A stretch of 64,000 nt of DNA, from NCBI GenBank assembly GCA_022447555.1, contig JAKVBF010000001.1, forward strand, positions 211,560 to 275,559, given 5' to 3'. The notes under the pieces were generated by a model that was given only the letters and a program-made list of their open reading frames with translations, was not told the origin of the DNA and ran no database searches. The position numbers were made by a program, and so were the translations under genes. Below are positions 1 to 9,885 of this stretch, in pieces. The stretch comes from Mariniblastus sp. (GTDB lineage Bacteria; Planctomycetota; Planctomycetia; Pirellulales; Pirellulaceae). Positions within the stretch are counted from its first letter, which is position 1. Every line of letters begins with the position of its first letter.

Positions 1-1
1 G

Positions 2-361
2 CTCGCTCATGTCGCGGTTGAAAGCGGGCACCCCGATGCCTGTGTGATGCCGGATGTCTACCACATTTATAAAGGCGGCTCGGATTTCAATGGCTTAAAT
101 CTTTTTAACGGGAAACAGATTCACGTATTTCACATGAACGACTATCCCTCCCAACCTCCGCGCAATCAGATCAATGACGCAGCCCGAGTTTACCCGGGAG
201 ACGGTGTTGCGCCGTTGGCCGATATTTTCCGCACGCTTCGGGCAATCGGATTTGACGGCGTACTATCTCTAGAGCTCTTCAACCCTAATTACTGGAAACA
301 AGATGCCCTCACGGTCGCGCAAACTGGGCTCGCGAAAATGCGGCAAGCAGCCGGAGAGTAA
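2..361 (+). CDS. Sugar phosphate isomerase/epimerase, C-terminal part (cut by window start)
   Basis: The frame is open from base 2, so the gene begins before the window; the ATG at 44 is internal. The visible 119 residues show the end of a TIM-barrel isomerase of the xylose isomerase/IolE/hydroxypyruvate isomerase type: HVFHMNDYP, then a glycine-rich stretch with PGDGV, and the last strand [16 protein letters not shown], where the Glu would be a metal ligand. Such enzymes are often encoded near sugar catabolic genes in planctomycetes, but the substrate cannot be told from this fragment. It stops at 361, 273 bases before the next start. Confidence 0.75.
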   Translation, partial: LAHVAVESGHPDACVMPDVYHIYKGGSDFNGLNLFNGKQIHVFHMNDYPSQPPRNQINDAARVYPGDGVAPLADIFRTLRAIGFDGVLSLELFNPNYWKQDALTVAQTGLAKMRQAAGE

Positions 362-471
362 TCCGTTCGGTTAAGACTCCCAAAATTGGATAGAAAATCC
401 CATCCCTGGTCCCCGCCCAACCTGGGAAACGGTCCTATTTTCCCTGTCAAAAAGCCTACCTGAAAGCGATT

Positions 472-480
472 TGTTATAAT
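472..480 (+). promoter_or_regulatory. Possible extended -10 promoter element
   Basis: The stretch reads TGTTATAAT, a perfect match to the extended -10 consensus TGnTATAAT. It lies about 155 bases upstream of the ATG at 635. No good -35 box is seen at the usual distance, as expected for extended -10 promoters. Activity in a planctomycete is inferred only. Confidence 0.3.
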
Positions 481-634
481 TTGATGTATGTTTAAAAATT
501 TGCCCCAACCAGGCAGCACCGTCGGCGATAAAAAGGGTTATACATGGTAGATGCAAAGGTGCTGGACCCTTCCTAAAAATCACCTTCTCCGCAACTTGTT
601 CGAACGCTTCATCACTTTACGTGGAACAATCATC

Positions 635-3600
635 ATGAAATCCGTTTCCTTCTCGCTCTGCGTTGGTTTTGTGATGCTGGGTATCGTGTTGGGTTCAAGA
701 CCCCTTAGCACAACGCCACGACTCGAACCGACCGAGTTGGTCGAATCGGTAGGCCGTCTTCAAACGAATCGCAGGCCAACTGCGACTGGTCACCGATCAT
801 TCCTTAGTCCTCACGCCTCTCCGATTGCCAGTCGTGGCGATTTTGTTTTCGTGGTCAATACCCCGGCAGACACTCTCGATGTGATTGACGCCAAGACCCA
901 CAGCGTCGCCCACCGAATTCGGGTCGGAGTGGAACCCGTAAGTGTGGCCATTCGCCCTGATGGCAAGGAAGTCTGGGTTGCGAATCACATCTCAGATTCC
1001 GTTAGCGTCATCGATCATGATCCAAAAAGTAAAACCTACTTACAGGTCATTGCGACGATCCAGGATTTTGGACGACGTAAGCGTTCTACCCAATTTGACG
1101 AACCCGTGGGCATTGCATTTGCAAGCAACCAAAAAGCGTATGTAGCACTCTCGTCTGAAAATGAAATTGCCGTTGTCGATGTGGCTTCGCGAGATGTTGT
1201 GAAGCGACTAAAGATTCGTTCTCAAGATCCACGTGCGATCAAAGTCCGTGGAAATCGTTTGTATGTCATTCCCTTTGAGTCGAATAATAAAACGCAGCTT
1301 TCAGGTGGTAATAAAAACGACATTGACGGTGATTTAGTTACGTTTGACGCTTGGAACCATTCCATTGAAAATAATAATGTTCTCTCGCTCGGCCATGTCG
1401 TCGACATCGTCAAGCACCCCAACGTTCCCGATCGCGACCTGTTTGTTTTCGATACCGAGACCGACAAGCTGATCGAAACCGTCGACACGCTGGGGACGTT
1501 GTTGTATGGAATTACAATCGACTCTCATGGGCGAGTGTATATCGCGCAAACCGACGCACGTAACGACACGAATGGTCGGTCGGGAACCAAGCAACACGGT
1601 TTGAAAGAATTAGACAACCGCGCCTTCTTGAACCAAATCACCACGGTTGAATTTGATGGGGACTCCGCTGGAAATCCAGAATTCATCAACCTCGAGCCCT
1701 TGCCTCCTCAACAACCCAAGGCTGGTGATGCCTTGGCCACTCCCTTTGCGATTGAGATCAGCGACAACGATCAGACCCTGGTCGTTTCTGCTGCTGGTTC
1801 GGACAAGATTTTTACGGTCGATGCCAAGACGGGACAAATCTTAGGGCGCGTTCAGGTGGATTCTGTTCCCCGAGGAATCGCCCTCGAATCGGATGAAAAT
1901 GGCAAACCGAATCGCGCTTGGGTTCACAATGCGGTAAGCAACAGCGTCTCATTGGTCGACCTAAGGGAACCCGTTAATCTCGAAGTGGTCCACACAGTTA
2001 ACCTCGAAGATCCTACCCCAGAAGTCATTAAGCGTGGCCGAAAAGTCTTCAATACAGCCGCCGCCTCATCGACGGGCACTTTTTCCTGTGCCAGTTGTCA
2101 CCCCGATGGGCATACGGATCAATTGCTGTGGGTCTTGGAAACGCCGATCGTATCCGGCGGTGATCAAATCATGCCTCGTAGCACCATGCCATTAAGAGGT
2201 CTCCGCGATACGGCTCCTTTTCATTGGGATGGTATTCCGGGAGATCCTTACGGCGGGAATAACAGCGCCAACATTCGCCGCAGAGTTGAACCAAACAGCG
2301 ACCCCAATATTCCAGAAACAACCACGCGAGACGTAGTGGATGGCTCTTTAAAAACGACGATGATGATGGTTGGTTCCAAGACCGTCAACGATCAAGGGCA
2401 GGTGGGTTTGCTTTCATCGGCGGAACGCGATGACTTAGCAAAATTTCTGTTAGATATTCCTTTCCCGCCAGCTCAGCAACGCGCCTACACCAACGTTCTG
2501 TCGGACGAGGCTCGGAAGGGGTTCGAGTTATTCCATATCAGCGGTGATGACGATCCCTCGAGAACAAGCTTTAACGTCTGTGGTGACTGTCACCGAATGC
2601 CTTTTCTGGTTAGCACCAACACACCGGGAACCGGGATGGACGCGCCTACATGGCGCGGCGCCTACGACCGCTGGCTCATTTTACCTCAAGGCCGTTTAAA
2701 TATCGTAGAGTTCGATTTCTTTCGACGGATCGCCGAGGGAGGGCTCGATGAACAAAGGATTTGGCAGCTATCATGGGGTGGCCGACGGAGATTCAACCCT
2801 GTTTGGAGTATGGTTTTAGAAGGCAGCACCGGCGTCTCAGGCGCTTTTGGCCGACAAGTCACCTTGAATCCAGATACCGCCCAAAGTGGCCGAACAAAAG
2901 ATTTACTGGACGCTTTAGAACAAGCTGGCCGAGAGGGCGCGATTGTGCTGGAACTCGACGGGGTGCTGATTGGAACCGATAGTGCCAAGCCGATGACGTT
3001 TCAGTTTGACCCAGAACTTGAAGGTGGAAAGTATGTGAGAGTCCAATCGCATGTCCCCGTGCATCAAAACCCGATTACCATACCGTTCAATAGCCAATCT
3101 ACGAGAACATTCGATCAAGACATCCACTACACGCGCCAGCAACTGGCTGAAAAAGCCATCAAAGGCTCTTTCTTAGGGACCTTTACGGCAAGACTTGCCA
3201 ATAACAACCGCCAACAGAACCCTCAACCTGCTCTTTGGACCGAGGGTGATATTCATTCGCAGCGGGGGCATCAACGATTCCCTTTTCTTTATGAAGGTCG
3301 CCACCGCATGAAACTCAGCGGGCATCACATCGACGAAAACGCTCGGGTAATCGTCAACGGCCGAGCGGTCGAGGGAATAGTAGAAACGAGTGACGGGAAT
3401 CGCGTGGAAATCGAACTCGCAAAATTGCCCGAAGAAGGGATTCATATGCTTCAGGTCCAAAATCCAAACGGCCTATTCAGCAATGACTTTATCTTCCGTG
3501 TCACCAAGGATCGAGCGGAATCCATAGCCGTCCGATTAGCCACTCGGCGCGCACGTGTTTCGTCACGTGTTGCAATATGGGAAGCCGTTAATGATGGCGA

Positions 3601-4027
3601 TTTCAAGGAGGTTAAACGATTGGTTGCGCGTGGCAGTGAAATCAATTCTCGCCATCCGGAATCGGGCAACACACCACTGGGACAAGCGGTCACATATGGT
3701 CACCTCGATATTGCCAAGTACCTGATTGAGAAGGGAGCTCGTGTTTCAGGTAGCAATCGCGATGGCAACACGCCCCTGCACATCGCCGCATTCTTCTGCG
3801 ATTTTGACATAGCCAGACTGCTTTTGGAGCAAGGAGCCAATCGAGGCAAGAAAAACAGAAGGGGCGAAAACGCCTTGGATGTCGTTTCCGGTTGGAGTGA
3901 ACAAACTGCCAACTTTTATCGTGCGGTCGGCCCCAGCGTCAATCGCGAATTGGTCATTGAACAACTCCCCAACGATCGAAAGCGAATGGCGAAACTGATT
4001 GAAGAATTCAAGTCCACAGATCTTTAA
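635..4027 (+). CDS. Secreted beta-propeller, di-heme cytochrome c and ankyrin-repeat fusion protein
   Basis: The ATG at 635 is preferred to an upstream in-frame start at 551 because it opens directly with a signal peptide (MKSVSFSLCVGFVMLGIVLG). The 1,130-residue product has YVTN-type propeller repeats in about residues 65-460 (VFVVNTPADTLDVIDAKT, VWVANHISDSVSVID). Two heme c sites follow, C485-A-S-C-H and C649-G-D-C-H. The heme part recalls the MauG/cytochrome c peroxidase group, including a 'FHWDG' stretch. After a beta-rich region come three or four ankyrin repeats (about residues 980-1100; GNTPLGQAVTYGHLDIAKYL). The protein should act in the periplasm, probably in electron transfer. A PQQ-like propeller gene follows after 13 bases. 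The ankyrin tail on a cytochrome is unusual; the substrate is unknown. Confidence 0.8.
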   Translation: MKSVSFSLCVGFVMLGIVLGSRPLSTTPRLEPTELVESVGRLQTNRRPTATGHRSFLSPHASPIASRGDFVFVVNTPADTLDVIDAKTHSVAHRIRVGVEPVSVAIRPDGKEVWVANHISDSVSVIDHDPKSKTYLQVIATIQDFGRRKRSTQFDEPVGIAFASNQKAYVALSSENEIAVVDVASRDVVKRLKIRSQDPRAIKVRGNRLYVIPFESNNKTQLSGGNKNDIDGDLVTFDAWNHSIENNNVLSLGHVVDIVKHPNVPDRDLFVFDTETDKLIETVDTLGTLLYGITIDSHGRVYIAQTDARNDTNGRSGTKQHGLKELDNRAFLNQITTVEFDGDSAGNPEFINLEPLPPQQPKAGDALATPFAIEISDNDQTLVVSAAGSDKIFTVDAKTGQILGRVQVDSVPRGIALESDENGKPNRAWVHNAVSNSVSLVDLREPVNLEVVHTVNLEDPTPEVIKRGRKVFNTAAASSTGTFSCASCHPDGHTDQLLWVLETPIVSGGDQIMPRSTMPLRGLRDTAPFHWDGIPGDPYGGNNSANIRRRVEPNSDPNIPETTTRDVVDGSLKTTMMMVGSKTVNDQGQVGLLSSAERDDLAKFLLDIPFPPAQQRAYTNVLSDEARKGFELFHISGDDDPSRTSFNVCGDCHRMPFLVSTNTPGTGMDAPTWRGAYDRWLILPQGRLNIVEFDFFRRIAEGGLDEQRIWQLSWGGRRRFNPVWSMVLEGSTGVSGAFGRQVTLNPDTAQSGRTKDLLDALEQAGREGAIVLELDGVLIGTDSAKPMTFQFDPELEGGKYVRVQSHVPVHQNPITIPFNSQSTRTFDQDIHYTRQQLAEKAIKGSFLGTFTARLANNNRQQNPQPALWTEGDIHSQRGHQRFPFLYEGRHRMKLSGHHIDENARVIVNGRAVEGIVETSDGNRVEIELAKLPEEGIHMLQVQNPNGLFSNDFIFRVTKDRAESIAVRLATRRARVSSRVAIWEAVNDGDFKEVKRLVARGSEINSRHPESGNTPLGQAVTYGHLDIAKYLIEKGARVSGSNRDGNTPLHIAAFFCDFDIARLLLEQGANRGKKNRRGENALDVVSGWSEQTANFYRAVGPSVNRELVIEQLPNDRKRMAKLIEEFKSTDL

Positions 4028-4040
4028 CGAAAAGCATTTC

Positions 4041-5429
4041 ATGACCACATACAGCCGCCGTTCAAACCGATTCATTGTCTCGCTCATTCTATTCAGTGGC
4101 CTGCTGATAGCGGACTGCGCAGCTCAGTCAGAATCTTCCCTTTCTTGGACGCGTTTTCGAGGCGATCAAGCCGATGGCCTGGGAAGGGATAATCCCGGGC
4201 TTCCTCTGGCTTGGTCCACCGAGCAGAACATTCAATGGGAAACTGACATTCCCGGCTGGGGCTGGTCTTGCCCAATTGTGATCCACGGTCGAGTCTATCT
4301 GACCTCAGTCGTCAGTGATGAAGAGAACACGGCACCTACCAAAGGACTTTATTTGGGTGAGGGAGTACGCGATCCGGCCAAAGGGATTCATCATTGGATG
4401 GTCTATTGTTTTGACTTGGAGACCGGCAAACGGCTTTGGACCCAAGAGGCTCACACGGGTCGCCCTATCATTCCTCGACATCCCAAAAGTTCTTACGCTG
4501 CCGAAACGGCAACCACCGATGGCAAACGTTTGTACGTTCTATTTGGCGACGTCGGTTTGTACTGCTACGATCTCGATGGAAAGCCACTTTGGTCTAAGAC
4601 GATTGAAGCGAAAAAAACTCTCTCGGACTGGGGTGCCGCATCATCTCCTGTCGTTCATCAGGGCCGAGTCTTTGTCGTTTACGACAATCTGGATAGCTCT
4701 TGGATTGCCGCCTTTGACGCGAAAACCGGCAAGGAACTTTGGAAAACGGCTAGAAAAGAATATGGAAGTTGGTCGACTCCGTTTGTTTGGGAGAATCAAC
4801 TGAGAACTGAGATTGTGGTGCCTGGTAAAAACCGCAACCGCAGTTACTCGCTGACGGGAAAACTCTTATGGGAATTCGATGGACAGATGTCAAATCTTGT
4901 CATCCCTTCACCGTTTGCGGCCCATGGCCTTTGCTACATTGCCTCTGGCTACGTGGGAGATGCCAAACGACCCACCATTGCAATCCGGCCCGGCGCCAAA
5001 GGCGATTTGACACCCAAAGAGGGTGAGGAATTATCGAACAACGAATACATCGAATGGGTTCAACCGAGATCCGCACCCTACAACACAACACAACTTGTCT
5101 ACGGAGACTACCTGTACACTTTGTTCGATCAGGGATTTTTCAGCTGCCACGATGCCCGAACGGGCAAAGAAATTTACGGCAAACAACGACTGAAACCTCG
5201 AGGATCATTCACGGCATCTCCTTGGGCCTACAACGGAAAAATCTTTTGCTTGAGCGAAGACGGCCTAACTTACGTGATCAAGCCGGGACCAGATTTCGAA
5301 ATCCTTGCGACCAACGATCTTCAAGAACTTTGTCTTGCAACGCCCTCCATCGTAGGCAACAAATTGTTGATTCGGACAGTCTCCAAGTTGTATTGCCTAT
5401 CCCATCAGGAAACGCCATCAGGAAAATGA
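4041..5429 (+). CDS. Secreted PQQ-binding-like beta-propeller protein
   Basis: Starts at the ATG at 4041, which opens on a basic stretch and a hydrophobic signal sequence ending near DCAAQSE. A start at 3999 would overlap the previous gene. The 462-residue product carries repeats of the PQQ/WD40-like propeller (FDLETGKRLWTQ, YDLDGKPLWSK, FDAKTGKELWKT, HDARTGKEIYGK). Planctomycetes have many such proteins of unknown role. True PQQ dehydrogenase residues were not recognised, so I call only the fold. It lies 13 bases after the propeller/cytochrome gene and is probably co-transcribed with it. Confidence 0.8.
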   Translation: MTTYSRRSNRFIVSLILFSGLLIADCAAQSESSLSWTRFRGDQADGLGRDNPGLPLAWSTEQNIQWETDIPGWGWSCPIVIHGRVYLTSVVSDEENTAPTKGLYLGEGVRDPAKGIHHWMVYCFDLETGKRLWTQEAHTGRPIIPRHPKSSYAAETATTDGKRLYVLFGDVGLYCYDLDGKPLWSKTIEAKKTLSDWGAASSPVVHQGRVFVVYDNLDSSWIAAFDAKTGKELWKTARKEYGSWSTPFVWENQLRTEIVVPGKNRNRSYSLTGKLLWEFDGQMSNLVIPSPFAAHGLCYIASGYVGDAKRPTIAIRPGAKGDLTPKEGEELSNNEYIEWVQPRSAPYNTTQLVYGDYLYTLFDQGFFSCHDARTGKEIYGKQRLKPRGSFTASPWAYNGKIFCLSEDGLTYVIKPGPDFEILATNDLQELCLATPSIVGNKLLIRTVSKLYCLSHQETPSGK

Positions 5430-5608
5430 GGGGGGCAGCGGCACCCTGTTCTACCGACCGCAATATCCCGTCCCCAGTGTGAAAAGGGGATGCGTTTTCC
5501 ACGATCGATCCTTTTTCAACACAAAGATAATCTGCTAAAACCTAAGTCCCTGGCAGCGCGACTTCAAAACGCATCATAAAACCTCCACTCTTAAAACAGG
5601 CACCCTCT

Positions 5609-7042
5609 ATGCTGTATGCAACTTTGATCACCCTTTCGATCGAATTTGCCTTGATACTGCGGGTCATGCTTCGTCACCACCGCCAACCAACAGCGAGGAT
5701 TGCGTGGGTTGCGGTGATTGCACTGGTCCCCGCGGTTGGCTGCCTCACGTACCTCTTGTTTGGCGAGGTCAACATTGGCCGACGAAACATTCGACGACGA
5801 AAAAAAGTTCTCAAACGAATTCCCTCCCTGATGGAACATGTGAGTGAGGATGGAGGTTATTTGAAGGCAAAGATTCCCGCTCAATACCAACATTTGTTTC
5901 AAACCGGAACCTCCATCAGTGGCTTCGAAGCGCTCGGTGGAAACTCGGCTAAACTAATGGATGACTCCAACACAACAATCGATGCCATGATCGCCGACAT
6001 CGACGCTGCTCAGGACCGGGTTCATCTACTCTTTTATATTTGGTTGCCAGATCGCAACGGCCTTAAAATGGTCGAGGCCCTGAAGCGAGCAGCTCTGCGG
6101 GGGATTCAGTGTCGCGTTATGGTAGACGGCTTGGGCTCTCGTGACATCGTCCGCTCCAAACACTGGCAAGAGCTAAAACGATCCGGCGTCCACACCGCCA
6201 TCGCCCTGAAGATTGGCAACCCATTTTTAAGGGCAATCAAAGGACGAATCGATCTAAGAAACCACCGTAAAATCTTGGTGATCGATCGCATCATTACGTA
6301 TTGCGGAAGCCAGAACTGCGCTGATCCCGAATTTCGAGTGAAGGCAAAGTACGCTCCCTGGGTCGATGCCGTAATACGTTTCAAAGGACCCGTTGCGCGG
6401 CAGAACGACCACTTGTTTGCTCGAGACTGGATGACGTTTACCAACGAAAACATTGAAAGTGAATTGAATAGTCCGGTGGTCGCAAACCACCCTGGTTTTC
6501 CAGCCCAAGTTGTTGGCACCGGACCGACTGTCCGCTACTCAGCCATGCCCGAGCTGTTTGAGTCATTGATGCACGCAGCCAGAAAAACACTCACAATCAC
6601 CACTCCCTATTACGTGCCGGATGAATCTTTGCAGTTGGCTTTGTGCGCAACGGCCTATCGCGGTGTTGACACGCACATCATCTTCCCCGCCCGGAACGAT
6701 TCGCGAATCGTTGGTGCAGCCAGTCGCAGCTATTACCTCGACCTACTAGAAGCAGGCGTCACCATACACGAATATATCCCTGGTCTCCTGCATGCAAAAA
6801 CACTGACGCTCGACGGAGAAATCACCTTGATCGGATCGGCCAATATCGATCGGCGTAGTTTCGAATTAAATTATGAAAACAACATCCTTTTTTACGATCC
6901 CGACCTGACTCAAATCGTCTACCGTCGACAGCAGCAGTACATGGAACGATCAAAACAGGTCACACAAGAAATGGTGACAAAATGGTCGATGATCGAACGA
7001 CTTCGGAACAACACCATGGCGGTAATGGGTCCGCTTTTATAA
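5609..7042 (+). CDS. cls: Cardiolipin synthase (phospholipase D family)
   Basis: The 477-residue product has the classical bacterial cardiolipin synthase layout. Two N-terminal membrane helices come first (the second is ARIAWVAVIALVPAVGCL, then TYLLFGE). Two HxKxxxxD phospholipase D motifs follow: H219-R-K...D226 and H395-A-K...D402. Each is followed by the usual G-S-x-N (GSQN, GSANID). The enzyme joins two phosphatidylglycerol molecules into cardiolipin at the inner membrane. It converges, 12 bases apart, with a second phospholipase D-type gene on the other strand. Confidence 0.9.
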   Translation: MLYATLITLSIEFALILRVMLRHHRQPTARIAWVAVIALVPAVGCLTYLLFGEVNIGRRNIRRRKKVLKRIPSLMEHVSEDGGYLKAKIPAQYQHLFQTGTSISGFEALGGNSAKLMDDSNTTIDAMIADIDAAQDRVHLLFYIWLPDRNGLKMVEALKRAALRGIQCRVMVDGLGSRDIVRSKHWQELKRSGVHTAIALKIGNPFLRAIKGRIDLRNHRKILVIDRIITYCGSQNCADPEFRVKAKYAPWVDAVIRFKGPVARQNDHLFARDWMTFTNENIESELNSPVVANHPGFPAQVVGTGPTVRYSAMPELFESLMHAARKTLTITTPYYVPDESLQLALCATAYRGVDTHIIFPARNDSRIVGAASRSYYLDLLEAGVTIHEYIPGLLHAKTLTLDGEITLIGSANIDRRSFELNYENNILFYDPDLTQIVYRRQQQYMERSKQVTQEMVTKWSMIERLRNNTMAVMGPLL

Positions 7043-7054
7043 AACAGTCTCGGG

Positions 7055-8725
7055 CTAAAGCTGGGAATCCATCGGAACCAATAAGAGCAAGTCCGCGGCA
7101 GCCCGACGTTTTTTGGAAACCATTGGCTCCGCATCCGTCTCAAAGATGAGCTTGCCATTTTGGGTCGTGACCCAAGCGACACGCCCGTCTGGCCGCATCA
7201 CAACTTGCCAACTGTTACCGGGTGAAAGATCCTGTTCAATGCTGCCCCTTACCGCTTTAGCCAAATCCACGCTTTCTACCAAAAACCCCATTTCCGTGTT
7301 CAAGTTCACAGACCGAGGGTCGAGGTTGAACGAACCAACATAAACTGTTTTTCGGTCGAAGACCGCGGTTTTGCAGTGCAATCCAAAAACTGTCTTGTGC
7401 TTGGCTAACTCTTCCGGCGTAAACAGCTTACGCTCCGACGCCGCATCCGGGCGCATTTCAAACAATTGAGCGCCCGTGGCCAAAATCTCTTTGCGCTGTT
7501 TCCAATACCCTACAAAAGCAGGAACATGATTGTTGGAGGCCAAAGAATTAGTTGCCAAGGTGATATTCACCCCTCGGTCGTTGGCCTGCCTCAATAATGC
7601 CAAGCCCTCCTCTAATAACACTAGATAGGCTGTTTCGATTTGCATCTCCCGCGACGTGTGTGCCATCAACTTACCCAGCTCCACACTGGTTTGATGCAAT
7701 TCGCGATGTGATTGGGGGGCTCCGTCTAAGTTTGGGACCGCATCAACCAACAAACGACCTTGCCCCCAGAACAAGTCGCCCTCGAGGCGCTCCCTTTGTA
7801 TCGCCAGTTCCCGCGGGATATCAAAAAAACCGGGCGGGTAGTTGGCTGAATCTTTCGCGAATCTCGTCAACCGACTCCACTGCGATTGATCCTCTCGATC
7901 CGTCGGCTCAGAAGCCACCACTTCCTCGATGGGAACGGTCCAATCGCTGTTCCAATAGAGGTCGAAGGCCGCATTGGTGCTTGAAACAACGGGTCCCAAC
8001 GCCATGAGATCACGACAACGAAATACGAACGGTCCAGGATATTCAAAATATTCGTTGGCAATGTTTCGTCCGCCCACGATCGCAAAACTGCCATCTACAA
8101 TGAACGACTTGTTGTGCATCCTTTGGTTTAGTACTTTGAGATCTTTGACATAATCAAGCCACCGTAACGCCACTGATTCGTGTTTGGGACCGAACGGCTT
8201 GTAAAGTCGCAATTCTACGTTCGGGTGAGCGCCAAACTCAGCCAAATACTCAGGATTGGGGTCCGTCATCGAGTCGTCTACTAAGACTCGAACCCGCACT
8301 CCGCGATCTGCGGCAGCCAACAGCCGCTGCATCAACACTTTTCCAACTGGATCGTTCTTCCATAAAAAATACTGCGCGTCGATCGTCTTTTCAGCGGCAT
8401 CCGCTAGGATCAGCCGCCAAGCAAGCGCCTCGTTGCCGCGATCCAGTAGCAAGAATCCGGACTGCCCCCGTTGCGACCGAGCAAGTGCAGTAGCCATTTT
8501 TCCTAATTGGGTTCGCTCTGGAAATTCAATGGCCGAGCTGTTTGTTTTATTTTGACTGTGAGACTCGATCGTTGGACCGCAACCGATCAAAATCAAAAAC
8601 AGGCAAATGAGCAGCCAAGCTTGTTGGTTCGGCCAGCCATGCTTCTTAATCACCCAAGCCTCCGGCAAATAACGTTCTAGTGCCCGCTTCCCAATCCAAA
8701 TGACTTCAGACCCTTTGTTAGCCAA
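7055..8725 (-). CDS. Phospholipase D-like protein, probable lipoprotein
   Basis: The 556-residue product has two HKD motifs (HNKSFIVDGSFAIVGGRN and HCKTAVFDRKTVYVGSFNLD), so a complete phospholipase D active site. The N terminus has a hydrophobic segment (WLLICLFLILIGCG) that fits a lipoprotein signal, although a basic stretch of about 30 residues precedes it. The start given is TTG; no better ATG lies before the signal. Length and layout resemble ClsC/YmdC-type cardiolipin synthases and other secreted PLD enzymes. Pairing with the convergent cls gene suggests lipid remodelling, but a nuclease or phospholipase role cannot be excluded. Confidence 0.75.
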   Translation of the reverse strand: MANKGSEVIWIGKRALERYLPEAWVIKKHGWPNQQAWLLICLFLILIGCGPTIESHSQNKTNSSAIEFPERTQLGKMATALARSQRGQSGFLLLDRGNEALAWRLILADAAEKTIDAQYFLWKNDPVGKVLMQRLLAAADRGVRVRVLVDDSMTDPNPEYLAEFGAHPNVELRLYKPFGPKHESVALRWLDYVKDLKVLNQRMHNKSFIVDGSFAIVGGRNIANEYFEYPGPFVFRCRDLMALGPVVSSTNAAFDLYWNSDWTVPIEEVVASEPTDREDQSQWSRLTRFAKDSANYPPGFFDIPRELAIQRERLEGDLFWGQGRLLVDAVPNLDGAPQSHRELHQTSVELGKLMAHTSREMQIETAYLVLLEEGLALLRQANDRGVNITLATNSLASNNHVPAFVGYWKQRKEILATGAQLFEMRPDAASERKLFTPEELAKHKTVFGLHCKTAVFDRKTVYVGSFNLDPRSVNLNTEMGFLVESVDLAKAVRGSIEQDLSPGNSWQVVMRPDGRVAWVTTQNGKLIFETDAEPMVSKKRRAAADLLLLVPMDSQL

Positions 8726-8814
8726 CTCGAAACTCTTTTGAGACTTTCAGCAACATGATTAAAAACCTTCTTCCCAAGTTGCTTTCATCCCGTTTAAGCC
8801 TACCATGATTAGCT

Positions 8815-9582
8815 ATGGAAATGGACCGGAGACTAGAACCGACTCGACGACCTGGGCGTTCCGCCGTTGGTTACCAGCAATGGCGGGATCTATTGTTTAT
8901 CCACTGGCGCATTCCAACTCGTCTGATCCGACATCTGGTCCCAAAGGATTTGGAAATTGACACCTATCAAGGCGACGCTTGGTTGGGTTTGGTCCCGTTT
9001 TACATGTCGAAGGTGCGACCTTGGTGGTCCCCCTCGGTCCCTTGGATTTCAAATTTCTGCGAAACCAACTTGCGGACCTATGTTCATGCCAAAGGGGAGA
9101 AACCTGGTGTCTGGTTTTTCTCCCTTGATGCAGCCCGCCTGCTGCCGGTTCTCATCGCACGTGGTTTATGGAATTTAAATTACTACTGGGCACGCATGGA
9201 AAGACACCGCCAAGCAAACCAAGTTCAATATGCCAGCCAACGATTTTCAACCAAAGTTCCAGCAAAAATCAATCTATCTGCCAGCATCGGTAAAACTCTA
9301 CCGACCAAACAGTCCAAGATGTACCCAACATCTCTCGAATTCTTTCTGGTTGAGCGTTACCTGCTGTACACAGATTCACCTCAAGGCTTAGTGCGTGGTC
9401 AGGTTCACCATTCACCCTACCCTCTAAGACAAGGTAACGTATTATCCCTCGAGCAGAACCTCAGTGATGCGATCGGCTGTGCACTGCCCCGCGCCCCGGA
9501 CCACGTCTTATTTTCTGAAGGCGTCGACGTTGAGATTTACCCCCTTGAAGCCGTCGATCTTAACTCGCCCATCCAGCCTTGA
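8815..9582 (+). CDS. DUF2071 (YqjF-like) family protein
   Basis: The 255-residue product matches the DUF2071 pattern: an early W-R-D-L-L-F-I-H-W block, a P-x-x-L-E-I-D-T-Y-x-G-x-A-W-L-G-L-V-P-F core, a later N-L-R-T-Y-V segment and G-V-W-F-F-S-L-D-A. The fold is acetoacetate decarboxylase-like in known family members, but function is unknown. Start is ATG at 8815 or 8821. It is divergent from the PLD-like gene with about 90 bases between, which must hold both promoters. Confidence 0.75.
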   Translation: MEMDRRLEPTRRPGRSAVGYQQWRDLLFIHWRIPTRLIRHLVPKDLEIDTYQGDAWLGLVPFYMSKVRPWWSPSVPWISNFCETNLRTYVHAKGEKPGVWFFSLDAARLLPVLIARGLWNLNYYWARMERHRQANQVQYASQRFSTKVPAKINLSASIGKTLPTKQSKMYPTSLEFFLVERYLLYTDSPQGLVRGQVHHSPYPLRQGNVLSLEQNLSDAIGCALPRAPDHVLFSEGVDVEIYPLEAVDLNSPIQP

Positions 9583-9885
9583 TCAGCTGGCATGACAAAA
9601 GAGTGCTCAATCTCGGTGAGAAACCGCAATCGCGAACATGTAAATATTGGATCGCTATTAATGGGTGTTCACGTCCTCCAATAGAATTTATTCGCCAGAA
9701 ACGTTGGCCGATCCGCTTGTTTGAAAATAATGCAAGGGTTTGAAAAAAATTCAAACCCGGCCTCCTTTGAGAATCTAAGAGGTTAAAACCATTCTGAATT
9801 ATCCCAAGCGATCTAGACGTCGATAACTAAATTAGTCATTGAATCATTCATAAACATCGCTGCCTAAATATTCTAAGGAACTGCC
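9583..9885. other. Intergenic stretch with one strong hairpin
   Basis: About 300 AT-rich bases separate the DUF2071 gene from the small membrane protein. Short reading frames here have no convincing start or composition. The only structure I see is the hairpin at 9736-9758, listed separately. Confidence 0.5.
9736..9758. repeat. Perfect 9-bp inverted repeat with A5 loop
   Basis: GGGTTTGAA (9736-9744) and TTCAAACCC (9750-9758) pair perfectly around AAAAA. No T tract follows on the plus strand, so it is not a standard terminator. It could end or stabilise the DUF2071 transcript. Confidence 0.6.

Noticed and set aside
4315-4803. 162-codon frame inside the PQQ propeller gene
   Set aside because: Same strand, other phase, overlapped by clear propeller repeats; no motif of its own.
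5470-5500. TCCCC/GGGGA inverted repeat after the PQQ gene as a terminator
   Set aside because: Only five pairs and no T run after it.
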